A DNA stretch of 64,000 nucleotides, taken from assembly GCF_006716355.1 (NCBI RefSeq), contig NZ_VFOW01000001.1, positions 4,960,001 to 5,024,000 on the forward strand, read 5' to 3'. This DNA is from Stackebrandtia endophytica (GTDB lineage: Bacteria; Actinomycetota; Actinomycetes; Mycobacteriales; Micromonosporaceae). The notes under the pieces were generated by a model, which made no database searches, had not been told where the DNA came from, and saw only the letters and a list, made by a program, of their open reading frames with translations. A program made the translations under genes and the position numbers. Below are positions 1 through 8,953 of the stretch, piece by piece (the stretch's first letter is position 1; each line of letters opens with the position of its first letter).

Positions 1-115
1 CTTCCAACGGGTGAAGGCCGGCTTCCATGAGCACCTTCGCCAACGGCCCGGACAGGCCGAAGAAGGTTGATGCCAACAGGATCAGGATCACGCCGGAAGA
101 GGTGTGCCGACGCAT
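1..115 (-). CDS. EamA/DMT-type transporter, N-terminal fragment
   Basis: Only the first 38 codons lie in the window; the gene runs off the left edge. The start is ATG at 115, preceded by GGAG six bases upstream on the minus strand. The fragment starts with MRRHTSSG, followed by a hydrophobic helix (VILILLASTFFGLSGPLAKVL split by a Gly-Ser-Gly turn), which is the usual first membrane segment of EamA drug/metabolite transporters. It is the same superfamily as the complete gene at 4388-5323. Substrate unknown. The family call rests on one helix only, so it is tentative. Confidence 0.55.
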   Translation of the reverse strand, partial: MRRHTSSGVILILLASTFFGLSGPLAKVLMEAGLHPLE

Positions 116-239
116 GGCGGGCTCCAAGGGGGAACGGATCGAGGGGAGTAGACCCGATAGACGCTATCCAAATCGGGCGGCGACGGACGGATTCGAGATG
201 ACCGTCGTGATGAAGAACACCGCCCTTCGAAAAGCGACG

Positions 240-908
240 TCAGTAACCGGTCGGCCGCACTAGTCCGGTCTCGTAGGCGAACACCGTCGCCTGCGTGCGA
301 TCACGCAACCCCAGTTTCACCAGTATTCGACTGACATGCGTCTTCACGGTCTGTTCGGCCAACACCAGGTGCGCGGCGATCTCCGAGTTCGACAAACCTT
401 GCGCCACCAGCGATAGGACCTCGGTCTCGCGTCCGGTGAGTCCGTCGAGTCGCTGTCGATCGGGGCCGCGGGGGCCGTCGGCGATGCGGGCGAATTCCTC
501 GATGAGACGTTTGGTGACGTTGGGGGACAGCAACGCGTCACCACCGGCGACCACCCGCACCGCCTCGGCGAGTTCGGACGCGGAGGCGTCCTTGAGGAGG
601 AAGCCGGACGCCCCGGCCCGCAGCGCCTCGTAGACGTACTCGTCGAGGTCGAAGGTCGTCAGGATCAAGACCTTGACGGTGGCGTCGGCCGGCGACGTGA
701 GACGACGGGTGGCGGTGATGCCGTCGGTGCGCGGCATCCGAATGTCCATCAACACCACATCGGGTGACAGCCTCGCCGTCTCGGCGATCGCCTCCTCGCC
801 GTCGACCGCCTGACCGATCACCTCGATGTCGGGTTCGGCGTTCAACAGCACGCCGAAACCCTGCCGGACCATGACCTGGTCATCGGCGATCAGAACCCGG
901 ATGCTCAT
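240..908 (-). CDS. NarL/FixJ-family response regulator
   Basis: Cytoplasmic DNA-binding output protein of a two-component system, 222 aa. Receiver domain about residues 1-120 has the acidic pair D9/D10, phosphoacceptor D55 in LMDIRMP, the switch Thr in ILTTFD and the conserved Lys in FLLKDAS. A LuxR-type helix-turn-helix follows at about 155-220 (LTGRETEVLSLVAQG, then SEIAAHL and VKTHVSRIL). I chose the ATG at 908 because it forms an ATGA overlap with the stop codon of the upstream kinase gene; an ATG two codons earlier (914) is possible. It is the last gene of a four-gene overlapping operon and is the natural partner of the kinase at 905-2176. Target genes are unknown. Confidence 0.93.
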   Translation of the reverse strand: MSIRVLIADDQVMVRQGFGVLLNAEPDIEVIGQAVDGEEAIAETARLSPDVVLMDIRMPRTDGITATRRLTSPADATVKVLILTTFDLDEYVYEALRAGASGFLLKDASASELAEAVRVVAGGDALLSPNVTKRLIEEFARIADGPRGPDRQRLDGLTGRETEVLSLVAQGLSNSEIAAHLVLAEQTVKTHVSRILVKLGLRDRTQATVFAYETGLVRPTGY

Positions 909-2176
909 GACCATTCCTTCACGGGGTCGACGGGAAGAACCGCCACGACCTCGTATCCGCCGTCGGGAGTGGGGCCCGTCGCGAGTTCACCGTCGAGCAT
1001 GGCGACGCGTTCTCGCATACCCGGCAAACCGTGCCCGGTGCCCTCGGCGGCGGTGGGCCGTGAGGTGGGGGCGGTGTTGACCACTCGGATCGTGATCCCA
1101 TCGCGACCGTACCCCAGGGTGAGGCGAATGGACGTTCCGGGCGCGTGCCGCATGGCGTTGCTCATCGCCTCCTGGGCGATCCGGAACACGGACAGTTCGA
1201 CCCCCGGTGGCAGTGGTCGAGTGGTGCCGACGGTGTCGAACTCGACCCGGACCCCGGCCGCCGCGATGTTGTCGACCAGGTCGGGAATCCGATCGATCCC
1301 CGGTTGTGGTGCCCGCGGTGCCGCGGTCTCCTCCGAACGCAGCACTCCCAGGACCCGGCGAAGCTCCGCCAACGCGGTGACCGCATTACCTCGGATACCG
1401 GTCAGGTTGTCGAGCAACTCCGGCGGTGGATCCTTGACCAGGTGCGGCGCGACCTGCGCCTGGATGGAGATCACCGACATATGGTGTGCGACGACGTCGT
1501 GGAGCTCACGGGCAATCCGTTGCCGGTCCTCCGACAGTTGACGCCGGGTGCGTTCCTCAGTCGCCAAGACCTGCTGTCGCACCAGCTCCAGCCTCGCCAC
1601 CCGGCTGGCGCGCAGTGCCGCCCCGACGACGACGGCCGCGACGAACACCCAGACTCCGATGTTGAGGGTCAACCGGTGAGGCTCGGCCGTGAAGACTATT
1701 CCACATAGGATGCCGGCGAGGACCGACGCCGACAGCGTCGTCAACGCCACCCACACCGGTCTGCGCAGTGCCACCAGGAACAGCACCGCACTTTGAAGCG
1801 CCATGCCCTCCCCGGTCCACGGAAACGCCGCGTCCATCGGCACCTGGGCCTCACCGGCCACGGCGGAATACACCATTCCGGCGGTCACCAGCCACCACGC
1901 CGGGATCGGGTAGAACATCGCCAGCACCAGGGCACCCGATTGCAGCAGCGCCACGGCGGTGCCGAGTTCTCCCAAGCCGTAGACCCCGTTGAGCTCCCTG
2001 TCGTTACCGGCAAACAAGTACAGGGCGAGCAGGCACATCGACACCTGTGGCGCGAACCCGATCAGCCGCGGCCCACTCATCGGAGGCAACGGGTCGTACC
2101 GCAGGTTCCACAGTTCACCGCCGAACGCGGTCACCGCCGCCCATACCCGTTTGTTCACGGCGCTCACGCTAGACAC
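905..2176 (-). CDS. NarL-type sensor histidine kinase (HisKA_3)
   Basis: Membrane sensor kinase, 423 aa. The N-terminal half (about 35-190) holds five to six hydrophobic helices with short loops and no large extracellular domain, so the signal is probably membrane-borne or periplasm-proximal. A short coiled coil leads to the dimerisation/phosphoacceptor helix with H226 in RELHDVVAHHMS, then a HATPase_c domain (NAMRHAPG N-box and GTGHGLPGMRERV G-box). The start is GTG at 2176, overlapping the stop of the acyltransferase gene in GTGTCTAG; a second in-frame GTG lies three codons later. It should phosphorylate the response regulator encoded immediately downstream. Confidence 0.93.
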   Translation of the reverse strand: MSSVSAVNKRVWAAVTAFGGELWNLRYDPLPPMSGPRLIGFAPQVSMCLLALYLFAGNDRELNGVYGLGELGTAVALLQSGALVLAMFYPIPAWWLVTAGMVYSAVAGEAQVPMDAAFPWTGEGMALQSAVLFLVALRRPVWVALTTLSASVLAGILCGIVFTAEPHRLTLNIGVWVFVAAVVVGAALRASRVARLELVRQQVLATEERTRRQLSEDRQRIARELHDVVAHHMSVISIQAQVAPHLVKDPPPELLDNLTGIRGNAVTALAELRRVLGVLRSEETAAPRAPQPGIDRIPDLVDNIAAAGVRVEFDTVGTTRPLPPGVELSVFRIAQEAMSNAMRHAPGTSIRLTLGYGRDGITIRVVNTAPTSRPTAAEGTGHGLPGMRERVAMLDGELATGPTPDGGYEVVAVLPVDPVKEWS

Positions 2177-3305
2177 CGGTCGGCGTCAATGCGGGATCGG
2201 GGCGCAGGTCGACGCGGTTTTCGCGATGCCGGAACAACAGGCAGAACACCAGCAACACCAGCGCGAACACCGGCAACCACAACAGGCGGGTCAGGATCCA
2301 ATCCGGGCCGTCGGGCGGTGTGTGCAGCCCGGGGAGAATCCCACCGGTCAGCAGGCCGACGGCCGAGACAGTGATCATCGCCGTCTGATGCCAACAGAAC
2401 ACCGTCATGGTTGACAGGTTGGTCACCGCGATACCCGTCCAGATCGCCGGGCGGCGCGCCGCCCGCCTCAACAGCGGCAACAGGAGCAGGGCGAGGCCAC
2501 ACTGCGCCAAGCCGAAGGTGACGATCGCCAGGCTCGGCGGATTGAGATTGGACATTTCCGCCCCCGGCACACCCACCATCGCCACCGGATAGTCCGCCCA
2601 CCCGATCAGGGCCACCGTCGCCGCGACTCCCCCGAGGACCAGCAACCATTGCCGCGATCGTGAAGGGGGACCGTACTTGGCCCAGGCCGCACCCAGGCAG
2701 TAGGGGATCAGCCAGGCCGCCACGACGTTGACGAAGCCGATCGCCTCGGGGGCGTCCAGACCGAACCGTGCGACGTCGACGCCGACCACGACACCGAGGG
2801 GCCACAACGGATTGATGCGTGCGGCCAGCGGCGTGAGCGCGGTGAGGACCACGAACACCGCTAGAAACCACAGTGGAGAGATCACCAGTTTGGCCAGCGC
2901 GCGCGTGGTCGGCAGCCCCACACCGGAGGCCAGCATCGCCACCACCACGATCAACCACACCAGCAGAACCGCCGCCACCGGGCGAGCCAGCCTCCCCAAC
3001 CGTCCGGCCAGCCACCGGCGGTACCCGACGCCCGCCGCACGTGCCGACTCGTAACCGGTCACGGCGACGCGACCGCCGACCAGGAAGAACACCGCCAACG
3101 TCTGAAACAACCAGGACATCCCGGCCAGCTCCGGGAAGTACCGCAGCGGGCTGTTCACCGCGATCGCGCCACTGTCGGCCACCAGCGCGGTGACCAGCCA
3201 ATGACCCACAACAACCCCGGCCACCGCCAGGGCACGCAGGGCGTCGATCCCGCGATCGCGTCGGGCGGGCGTGGCCGCTTCGACGCGCTCGATCAGATCA
3301 CGCAT
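2169..3305 (-). CDS. membrane acyltransferase (acyltransferase family 3)
   Basis: Integral membrane protein, 378 aa, about ten hydrophobic helices. The first helix carries the family hallmark RDRGIDALRALAVAGVVVGHW, with the conserved Arg and the His of the putative active site; AFFLVGG follows in the second helix. Such proteins acylate extracytoplasmic sugars, lipids or peptides. The start is ATG at 3305, which overlaps the end of the upstream hydrolase gene by eight bases; longer frames starting near 3482 read through that hydrolase and are rejected. The C-terminal stop overlaps the kinase start, so hydrolase, acyltransferase, kinase and regulator look translationally coupled. Substrate unknown. 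Confidence 0.88.
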   Translation of the reverse strand: MRDLIERVEAATPARRDRGIDALRALAVAGVVVGHWLVTALVADSGAIAVNSPLRYFPELAGMSWLFQTLAVFFLVGGRVAVTGYESARAAGVGYRRWLAGRLGRLARPVAAVLLVWLIVVVAMLASGVGLPTTRALAKLVISPLWFLAVFVVLTALTPLAARINPLWPLGVVVGVDVARFGLDAPEAIGFVNVVAAWLIPYCLGAAWAKYGPPSRSRQWLLVLGGVAATVALIGWADYPVAMVGVPGAEMSNLNPPSLAIVTFGLAQCGLALLLLPLLRRAARRPAIWTGIAVTNLSTMTVFCWHQTAMITVSAVGLLTGGILPGLHTPPDGPDWILTRLLWLPVFALVLLVFCLLFRHRENRVDLRPDPALTPTGV

Positions 3306-4221
3306 CGACGTCACCGGAGACGATCGCGGCGAGACCGGCCAACGACTCGGTCCCCGGGGCGAGATACGTGGAGTGCGTGGCCTCCCCGGCGTCGAAGATC
3401 CGCGCACCGAACGCGGGACTGATCGGGTCGATACCGAAACCGAGGGGCCGCATGAGCAGCTGAACGTCGCCCAGCCAGTCACCGCCGCCGCGACCGGCCC
3501 ACACCGTCGCCGAACTGTTCAAGTCGGATGCGGTGTCCACCCCGACACCGGGACTGCCGTAGAACACCAGGTTCGACACGTCCAGCCCCTCGGCGGCCTT
3601 GCCACACACGACCGACCCGTAGGAATGGCACAGCGTCGACACCGTGGCATCGGGACGCGCCGTGCGCAGCTGCCCGACGAACTCGATCAGGGCCGGTGCG
3701 CCCTTCTCAGCCGGCGCACTGGCCACGATGTCGAGGCTGATGGTGCGGGGTGGCCGATACCCCAGCCAGGCGATGACGGCACCGTCATCCAACTCCGCGT
3801 GCAGGGCGGCCGCGTCATTCGCCAGTCGCCGAAACCGGTCCACACTGGTGTCGGCACCCGGAACGAGGACCGCGATCGAGCTCGCGGTGGCCAGGTCGCC
3901 GTAGACCTCCACGGCCAGTCCACCGTCGCGCCCGTCGAAGGACAGGAACCGACGTTCGGGATCGGCCATGGCGGTCAACGCCTCGGCGCGGTGACGATGG
4001 CCGTGCTCGCCGGCGAGTTCGGCGGCTTCGATGATGCCGGTCCGGTTGGCGGCGTACCGCTCGGCGAGGGCGTCGGACGTTGCCGTGATCGGCCCCAGCA
4101 CCGGGGGCGGGGGCGCCGGTACCGCCGTCGGATCGGCGGCGCCGGAGATCGGCAACGCCACCATCGCGGCGGTCACCGCGACGATCACGCCGCGCGACCA
4201 TCGCCTCAACAAGGGGGTCAT
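3298..4221 (-). CDS. secreted alpha/beta hydrolase (DUF1023-like)
   Basis: Predicted exported hydrolase, 307 aa. An Arg-containing N-terminus and hydrophobic stretch (residues 5-28, RRWSRGVIVAVTAAMVALP) form a signal peptide, followed by a Pro-rich linker (AVPAPPPPVLG). The catalytic core has the nucleophile elbow CHSYGS near residue 200, matching the GHSYGS-type motif of DUF1023 alpha/beta hydrolases, a candidate Asp in the GAGEATHSTYLAPG region and a late His. ATG 4221 is preceded by GGAAGGA. It is the first gene of the operon that continues with the acyltransferase and the two-component system. An esterase or lipase acting at the cell surface is likely; its substrate cannot be read from sequence. 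Confidence 0.85.
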   Translation of the reverse strand: MTPLLRRWSRGVIVAVTAAMVALPISGAADPTAVPAPPPPVLGPITATSDALAERYAANRTGIIEAAELAGEHGHRHRAEALTAMADPERRFLSFDGRDGGLAVEVYGDLATASSIAVLVPGADTSVDRFRRLANDAAALHAELDDGAVIAWLGYRPPRTISLDIVASAPAEKGAPALIEFVGQLRTARPDATVSTLCHSYGSVVCGKAAEGLDVSNLVFYGSPGVGVDTASDLNSSATVWAGRGGGDWLGDVQLLMRPLGFGIDPISPAFGARIFDAGEATHSTYLAPGTESLAGLAAIVSGDVDA

Positions 4222-4350
4222 GGATGTCCTTCCGTGCCGGGGTGTGGCATCGGAGGGAAGACTAGAAATCGGCGCGGGTGGTCGGCATCAACCGGCGGAG
4301 CCATCTTCGGGGGTCAACCCTGAGTATGAGACGGCTCGCCTGACACCGGT

Positions 4351-4383
4351 GTCGGGCACCGGCGGGGTGCTCCGGTGCCCGAC
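4351..4383 (-). terminator. hairpin terminator after the EamA transporter gene
   Basis: Twelve-base perfect stem GTCGGGCACCGG / CCGGTGCCCGAC with a nine-base loop, lying just after the stop codon of the minus-strand transporter gene and before the hydrolase gene. No U tract, as is usual in actinobacteria. Confidence 0.75.
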
Positions 4384-4387
4384 CGTG

Positions 4388-5323
4388 TCAGTCCTCGATG
4401 GTGTGACCGAACCGGACGGTGATGACGACCAGGCCGATCCCGATCAGCACCATTCCACTCCATGACACCAGGCCGAGCCGTTCACCCACGACCAGCACAC
4501 TCAGCGCGGCGGCGACCATCGTTTCGAACAGGCTCAACGTGGTTCCGGTGCTGGCGCCGACGCGACGAAGTCCCGCACCGAACAGCAGGTAGGCCACGCA
4601 CATCGGCACCACCGCCAGATAGAGCGACACCACCCAGCCGTCCGCAGCGGACAAGAGGGGAGCCCCGGTCGCGGCCAGGATCGGCAGCAAACCCAACGCC
4701 CCCAAGCCGAACAGCGCGCCCATCGCCGCCTGCGAGGAATGGCCCTGTCGCATGATCCGCGTCGCCAGGTAGGACAACCCGGCATAGGTGGCACCACCGA
4801 CCAGCCCGAGGACGATGCCCAACGCCAGGTCGGTGTCGCTGCCGTCGACGGGGTGGCCACCACTGACCAGGACCACGCAGCCGGTGAATGCCGCCAGCGT
4901 CGCCAGCAGCCAGCGGCGGCTCAGTCGCGCGCCGTCGAAGAACCGTTCGTAGAGGGCGGCGAACAACGGTGACGATCCGATGTTGATGAGCGTGCCGATC
5001 GCCACACCGGCGAAGGCCATCGCACTGTAGAACGCCAACGGGTACACCAGGACGCACAGGCCGCCGATGACGGCCAGTCGACGGGCTCGGTGGTCCCGCA
5101 GCACCGCCAGTGAACCCCGTGCCGCCACCGCGAAGGTGAGCAACCCGCCGATCCCCATGGTCGCCGCGCCGATCGACACGGCGGAAGCGCCTTCGGGCGC
5201 GAAGGTGGCGACGGTGCCGGTGGTGCCCCACAACGCCGAGGCGGCGAGCACGAACAACGCTCCGGTGGTGGATGAGGTGTCGTGAACACTCGACGAGACG
5301 GGTCGAGCTGAAACTTGAGACAT
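4388..5323 (-). CDS. EamA/DMT-family transporter
   Basis: Inner-membrane metabolite exporter of the drug/metabolite transporter superfamily, 311 aa with about ten membrane helices arranged as two EamA repeats (roughly residues 15-140 and 160-300). Helix 1 has the typical ASALWGTTGTV start and the second repeat ends with VVGERLGLVSWSG, the family's Glu-Arg signature before the last helix. I chose ATG 5323 (MSQVSA) because it has GGAGTAGG upstream; an in-frame start at 5374 would sit inside the structured leader described separately. Substrate unknown. Regulation is probably at the RNA level, given the leader with two short reading frames and a long-range stem. Confidence 0.88.
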   Translation of the reverse strand: MSQVSARPVSSSVHDTSSTTGALFVLAASALWGTTGTVATFAPEGASAVSIGAATMGIGGLLTFAVAARGSLAVLRDHRARRLAVIGGLCVLVYPLAFYSAMAFAGVAIGTLINIGSSPLFAALYERFFDGARLSRRWLLATLAAFTGCVVLVSGGHPVDGSDTDLALGIVLGLVGGATYAGLSYLATRIMRQGHSSQAAMGALFGLGALGLLPILAATGAPLLSAADGWVVSLYLAVVPMCVAYLLFGAGLRRVGASTGTTLSLFETMVAAALSVLVVGERLGLVSWSGMVLIGIGLVVITVRFGHTIED

Positions 5324-5350
5324 GAACGTCCTACTCCGGTCGGTTCCGAT

Positions 5351-5518
5351 GGGAAAAGCGAACGGAGGGCGCACGAGAGCCGCGGCCGGACACTCGTCCG
5401 GTCACGGTGGCACGCGACGTCGACCGACCATGCGCCCTCAACGGGCGGTGGGCGGTCCCAGATCGTTGACCCAGTAGGACATGCGCCCCAGCATAACGGC
5501 CGACCGGTGAAACGTCGA
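5351..5518 (-). promoter_or_regulatory. candidate attenuator-type leader with promoter and two mini reading frames
   Basis: Read on the minus strand: a promoter with TCGACG (5518-5513), 17-base spacer and TATGCT (5495-5490), then seven bases to an ATG at 5482, which fits leaderless transcription. A 14-codon frame (MSYWVNDLGPPTAR, 5482-5438) ends in a TGA whose last two bases begin the 5' arm GAGGGCGCA (5439-5431) of a nine-base-pair stem closed by TGCGCCCTC (5373-5365). A second frame (MVGRRRVPP, 5431-5402) begins in that arm, and a six-base-pair hairpin (5401-5386) lies within the enclosed region. TTTT follows the outer stem by seven bases. The elements are seen directly; regulation by ribosome position is inference. 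Confidence 0.5.
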
Positions 5519-5906
5519 CGGTCGCGACGACGGGAACGAGTGGACGGGGTTCGTCGCCACGTGATGTGGAGTCGCTTCTCGCGGGCGTTCGGCCGGTGTG
5601 GTCGCTGACGGCTGACGGCTGACGGCGCGGGTGTGGCGGTGTGAAAGGCGTTGAAGGGAATGTGGTCGACGACGCCGTGGCGGGATCGATCGACACCACC
5701 CGACGCGGCCGCCGGTTCCATCACCCACGTCCGATCTGACATGGCGGTGTCCACCGCGGATCGGTTGCGCGGCAAGGTTCAGGGGTGGTGTCGTCGGTTC
5801 GGGGAACACGCTGGATCGCGGGGTCGAGAGGCGCCCCGGCCAGCCCGGGAACTCGTGTTCGGTGGCAACGCAGTGAGGCGTTTTTCGTAATGAATCCGCG
5901 GACCCG
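5519..5906. other. gene-free stretch
   Basis: No convincing reading frame. Holds a three-copy tandem GCTGACG repeat at 5604-5624. With the transporter leader it makes the 583-base gap between the two minus-strand genes. Short frames on either strand here lack ribosome sites and recognisable composition. Confidence 0.5.
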
Positions 5907-8390
5907 TTAATCCACTGTGCTCACCGTCGCGGTTTCCGGTTCGGAGGCCAGGTGAACGGTGGCCTGGTCACCGTTCACGGTAATGGTGGACCCGTCGGGG
6001 ATGACGCCGGTGGCTCCGGCGGCGCCCAAGACCGCGGGGATCCCGTACTCGCGGGCCACGATCGCCGCGTGCGACATCGCCGAGCCGGTGTCGACCACCA
6101 CCCCCGCCGCGCGCGCGAACAACGGCGTCCAAGCCGGGTTGGTATACGGGGCGACCAGGATGTCGCCGGGTTGCAGCCGGTCGAACTCGCCCGCCCCGGT
6201 CACCAGCCGGGCGGTACCGGTTGCCTGACCGGACGACCCGGACGTGCCGCCGACCAACGCGTCGCTCACCGGTCGCGAGCTCCGCAGGTAGCGCGGATCC
6301 AACAGCGGCTTGTCCGCCAACTGCTCACGCAATGCGGCGCGCCGCTCGACGAGGTCGCGCACCCGATCGGCGTCGGCCGTCGTGATCGGGCAGGCCGTCA
6401 GCTCGTCCAGATGCAGATGAAACACGTCCTCCGGTTGATCGATCGCGCCGGTGGATACCAGCCGGCGGCCGTACTCGATGAGGATTCGCCGAACGACCGG
6501 CATCGCCATGGTGCAGTAGTAGTGGGTGTCCTCCCGAAACTGCGTGAAGTCGCGGGCCTGCGCCAATCCTCGCGCCAACCGGTTTCGTATGAAACGCGGT
6601 CGAACCAGCGGATGGTCGAACAGTTCGGTCTCCGCCCTGACCACGGCCGAGCCGCCCGCGACCGGACGCGGCGCGGCGGCCATGGCCTTCAACATCCCCA
6701 ACACGATGGTCGGATCGTCTCGCCACGTCGGTTGGCTGACCATCAGCATGATGGACTCGCGGTGGCCGTACTCCTCGAGGAACCTCGTGAACCGTTCGGC
6801 GAAGACTCGACCGTCCGCGCTGTCCGCCAGGCGGCTCGGGATCTCGGCCACCGGTACCTCGGCGAACATTATGGACAATTGCGGACGGGTACGGATGAGG
6901 TCGGCCAGGTCCTCCAACGCCCGATTGGTAGCCGAGGTCTTGGTTTCGATACCGGTCAACAACATCGTCGCCAGGCGCCTCTTGCCCAGTAGGACCAGAC
7001 AGGCACCGAATCGGGCGACTTTCAGCACACTGCGCGCCATGAACCGGGTGCGCAGCCGCATGACCTCGTTGAACAGCGTCAACGCATCGGTCAACTCCGC
7101 CGACAGCTCCTCGATGGACAATGAAGCCAGGTCACGTTCCAAACCGGACTGCACCGCGGCGCGGAACCGGGTGAACATGGGGTGCGCCAGCATGCGTTCC
7201 TCGCTGTACGACTCACCCCGCCAGGCGTTGCGGGCGATGATGACCGGCGCCAACGGACTCGGACGCGGGGCCGGCGGGGTCACGGTCGTCACCACTCCGT
7301 CGACTTCGGTGAACAACTCGGCGGCACAGGGAAACCTGATCCCCATCGCGCCCGCGAAATGGCCCACCCCGGTCAGGTTGATGTCGATCCAGCCGCTGAC
7401 GTCGATCGGGTAGGGACGCATCGGCAGCATCTCACCGAGCATCCGTGCGGCGACCCGGCGACGGAGGTCGATCTTGGGCAGTGGGTCCGGCAGGGCGGTG
7501 ATCGGACGTGACTGCACCAGATACAGGCTTCCACCGGCCAGACACCATTCGGTGTCCTGCGGTGCGCCGAAGTGTCGCTGGATCCGTCGTCCCAGCGCGG
7601 TGAGTTCCCGCAACCGGCTTCGCGACAGCACCGGTGCCGTTGACGGCGGTTCGGTACCGTGCTCGACCCCGCCATCGGACTTCGACCGGATCACCACTTC
7701 TCGGCGACCCCGTGTCGACTCGACGATGCGTCCCGACTTCGTCGTCACCACATAGTGGTCCGGGGTGACCACACCGGACACCACCGCCTCACCCAACCCC
7801 GGGCTCGCGTCGATCACGGTCTGGTCGCGGGCGCCGGTCACCGGATTGGCGGTGAACATGACTCCGGCGGCCTCGGAGTCGATCATCCGCTGCACCACGA
7901 CGGCGATGGCGACGTCGTCGTCGGCGAATCCCCGATCGCGTCGGTACTCCACGACCCGGTCCGACCACAGCGATGCCCAACATGAGGCCACCGCATCGAG
8001 GAGCTCGGTCTCGCCGACCACGTTGAGGAAGGTGTCGTGCTGGCCGGCGAACGCGGCGCCCGGCAGGTCCTCGGCGGTGCCGGAGGACCGGACCGCGACG
8101 GGGCCGGCGCCCAGATCGCGGTAGGCGACCAGAATCGCCTCGCTCACCGAGGCCGGTGGAGCCACCGTGGCGATGGTCGACCGCAGATCAGTGAGGTCCG
8201 CGGCGCCCACCGGATCAATGCCGGCCTGGTCGAGGGTGTCGCGATAGGCCTGGATGGTGACGACGAAGCCGTCGGGCACCGGCAGACCGGCGGCGATGAG
8301 TTCGCCCAGGTTGGCGGCTTTACCTCCGGCTGTCGTGAGGCTGTCGCGGCGCAGCTCGGACAGTGCCAGTACGTGCGGTGGGTGGTTCAT
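5907..8390 (-). CDS. PEP-utilising phosphotransferase, rifampin-phosphotransferase-like
   Basis: Soluble enzyme of 827 aa with the three-part layout of rifampin phosphotransferase and PEP synthase. The N-terminal ATP-grasp domain (about 1-310) begins with the GGKAANLGEL motif and contains VAVRSSGTAEDLPGAAFAGQHD; a helical central domain follows (about 320-720); the C-terminal swivelling phosphohistidine domain has H774 in GSAMSHAAIVAREYGIP. Family enzymes transfer the ATP beta-phosphate through this histidine to an acceptor (rifamycin, pyruvate or another compound). The length is close to the roughly 865 aa of Rph. ATG 8390 is preferred over 8402 because GGAG lies six bases before it. I saw no rifamycin-associated element upstream, so a rifampin substrate is plausible but not shown. 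Confidence 0.8.
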   Translation of the reverse strand: MNHPPHVLALSELRRDSLTTAGGKAANLGELIAAGLPVPDGFVVTIQAYRDTLDQAGIDPVGAADLTDLRSTIATVAPPASVSEAILVAYRDLGAGPVAVRSSGTAEDLPGAAFAGQHDTFLNVVGETELLDAVASCWASLWSDRVVEYRRDRGFADDDVAIAVVVQRMIDSEAAGVMFTANPVTGARDQTVIDASPGLGEAVVSGVVTPDHYVVTTKSGRIVESTRGRREVVIRSKSDGGVEHGTEPPSTAPVLSRSRLRELTALGRRIQRHFGAPQDTEWCLAGGSLYLVQSRPITALPDPLPKIDLRRRVAARMLGEMLPMRPYPIDVSGWIDINLTGVGHFAGAMGIRFPCAAELFTEVDGVVTTVTPPAPRPSPLAPVIIARNAWRGESYSEERMLAHPMFTRFRAAVQSGLERDLASLSIEELSAELTDALTLFNEVMRLRTRFMARSVLKVARFGACLVLLGKRRLATMLLTGIETKTSATNRALEDLADLIRTRPQLSIMFAEVPVAEIPSRLADSADGRVFAERFTRFLEEYGHRESIMLMVSQPTWRDDPTIVLGMLKAMAAAPRPVAGGSAVVRAETELFDHPLVRPRFIRNRLARGLAQARDFTQFREDTHYYCTMAMPVVRRILIEYGRRLVSTGAIDQPEDVFHLHLDELTACPITTADADRVRDLVERRAALREQLADKPLLDPRYLRSSRPVSDALVGGTSGSSGQATGTARLVTGAGEFDRLQPGDILVAPYTNPAWTPLFARAAGVVVDTGSAMSHAAIVAREYGIPAVLGAAGATGVIPDGSTITVNGDQATVHLASEPETATVSTVD

Positions 8391-8878
8391 GGCCCGCTCC
8401 ATCCGAAGTAATTCACCGGCTGTTGAATTTAAACGCTACTCCTTGGGCGGGACGGACGTCAACCCGGGTTCGGCGGGCGCTGCACGGTCGAACGTGATCG
8501 AAGTGGAGCGATATCGCTGTTGGCCGTACCCATGGCGTGGTCGGCGATGGCGATGACGGGAGCCCATAGTGGATATCTGTAGGGGGCGTCGCGCCGTCGA
8601 TTCGCTTCAGGCGGCCCCACCGGTCGCGTATCGACGTCGGGCTTCTCAGTTCATCGCGACGTCGACGGATACCGACCCGTGGGATGCGACGAGCCTTCCG
8701 GACCACGCCAGAATCGTTGTGGCCCACCGGATGGAGACGGAATGAAACGGGAGGGACGAGATGAAACCCCTGCATGCGGACGATCCGGGCGACGGCCGTT
8801 CGGACACTGCTGATTGCCGACCGTTCAAAGGCTGAAAGACGACACCACGAACGAAGTCGAACAATGACAATATGGGGA
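8391..8878. other. divergent intergenic region
   Basis: Lies between the minus-strand phosphotransferase gene and the plus-strand larA-like gene. An AT-rich patch (8425-8437) just upstream of the phosphotransferase start may hold its promoter. No supported gene or RNA element was found in the rest. Confidence 0.4.
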
Positions 8879-8905
8879 GTGAACCGTCGGGGAGGGACGG
8901 TTCAC
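8879..8905 (+). promoter_or_regulatory. inverted repeat upstream of larA-like gene
   Basis: Perfect ten-base arms GTGAACCGTC and GACGGTTCAC separated by seven bases, about 50 bases before the GTG start at 8954. It could be an operator for a dimeric regulator or a 5'-leader hairpin; the sequence does not distinguish the two. Confidence 0.5.
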
Positions 8906-8953
8906 CTTCACCTGATGCCGAACGGCGGTCCGCCGCCCGACAGGAGGTAACGC

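Noticed and set aside
8391-8953. Search for a rifamycin-associated element or a riboswitch
   Set aside because: No matching inverted repeat or conserved riboswitch core was seen by eye.
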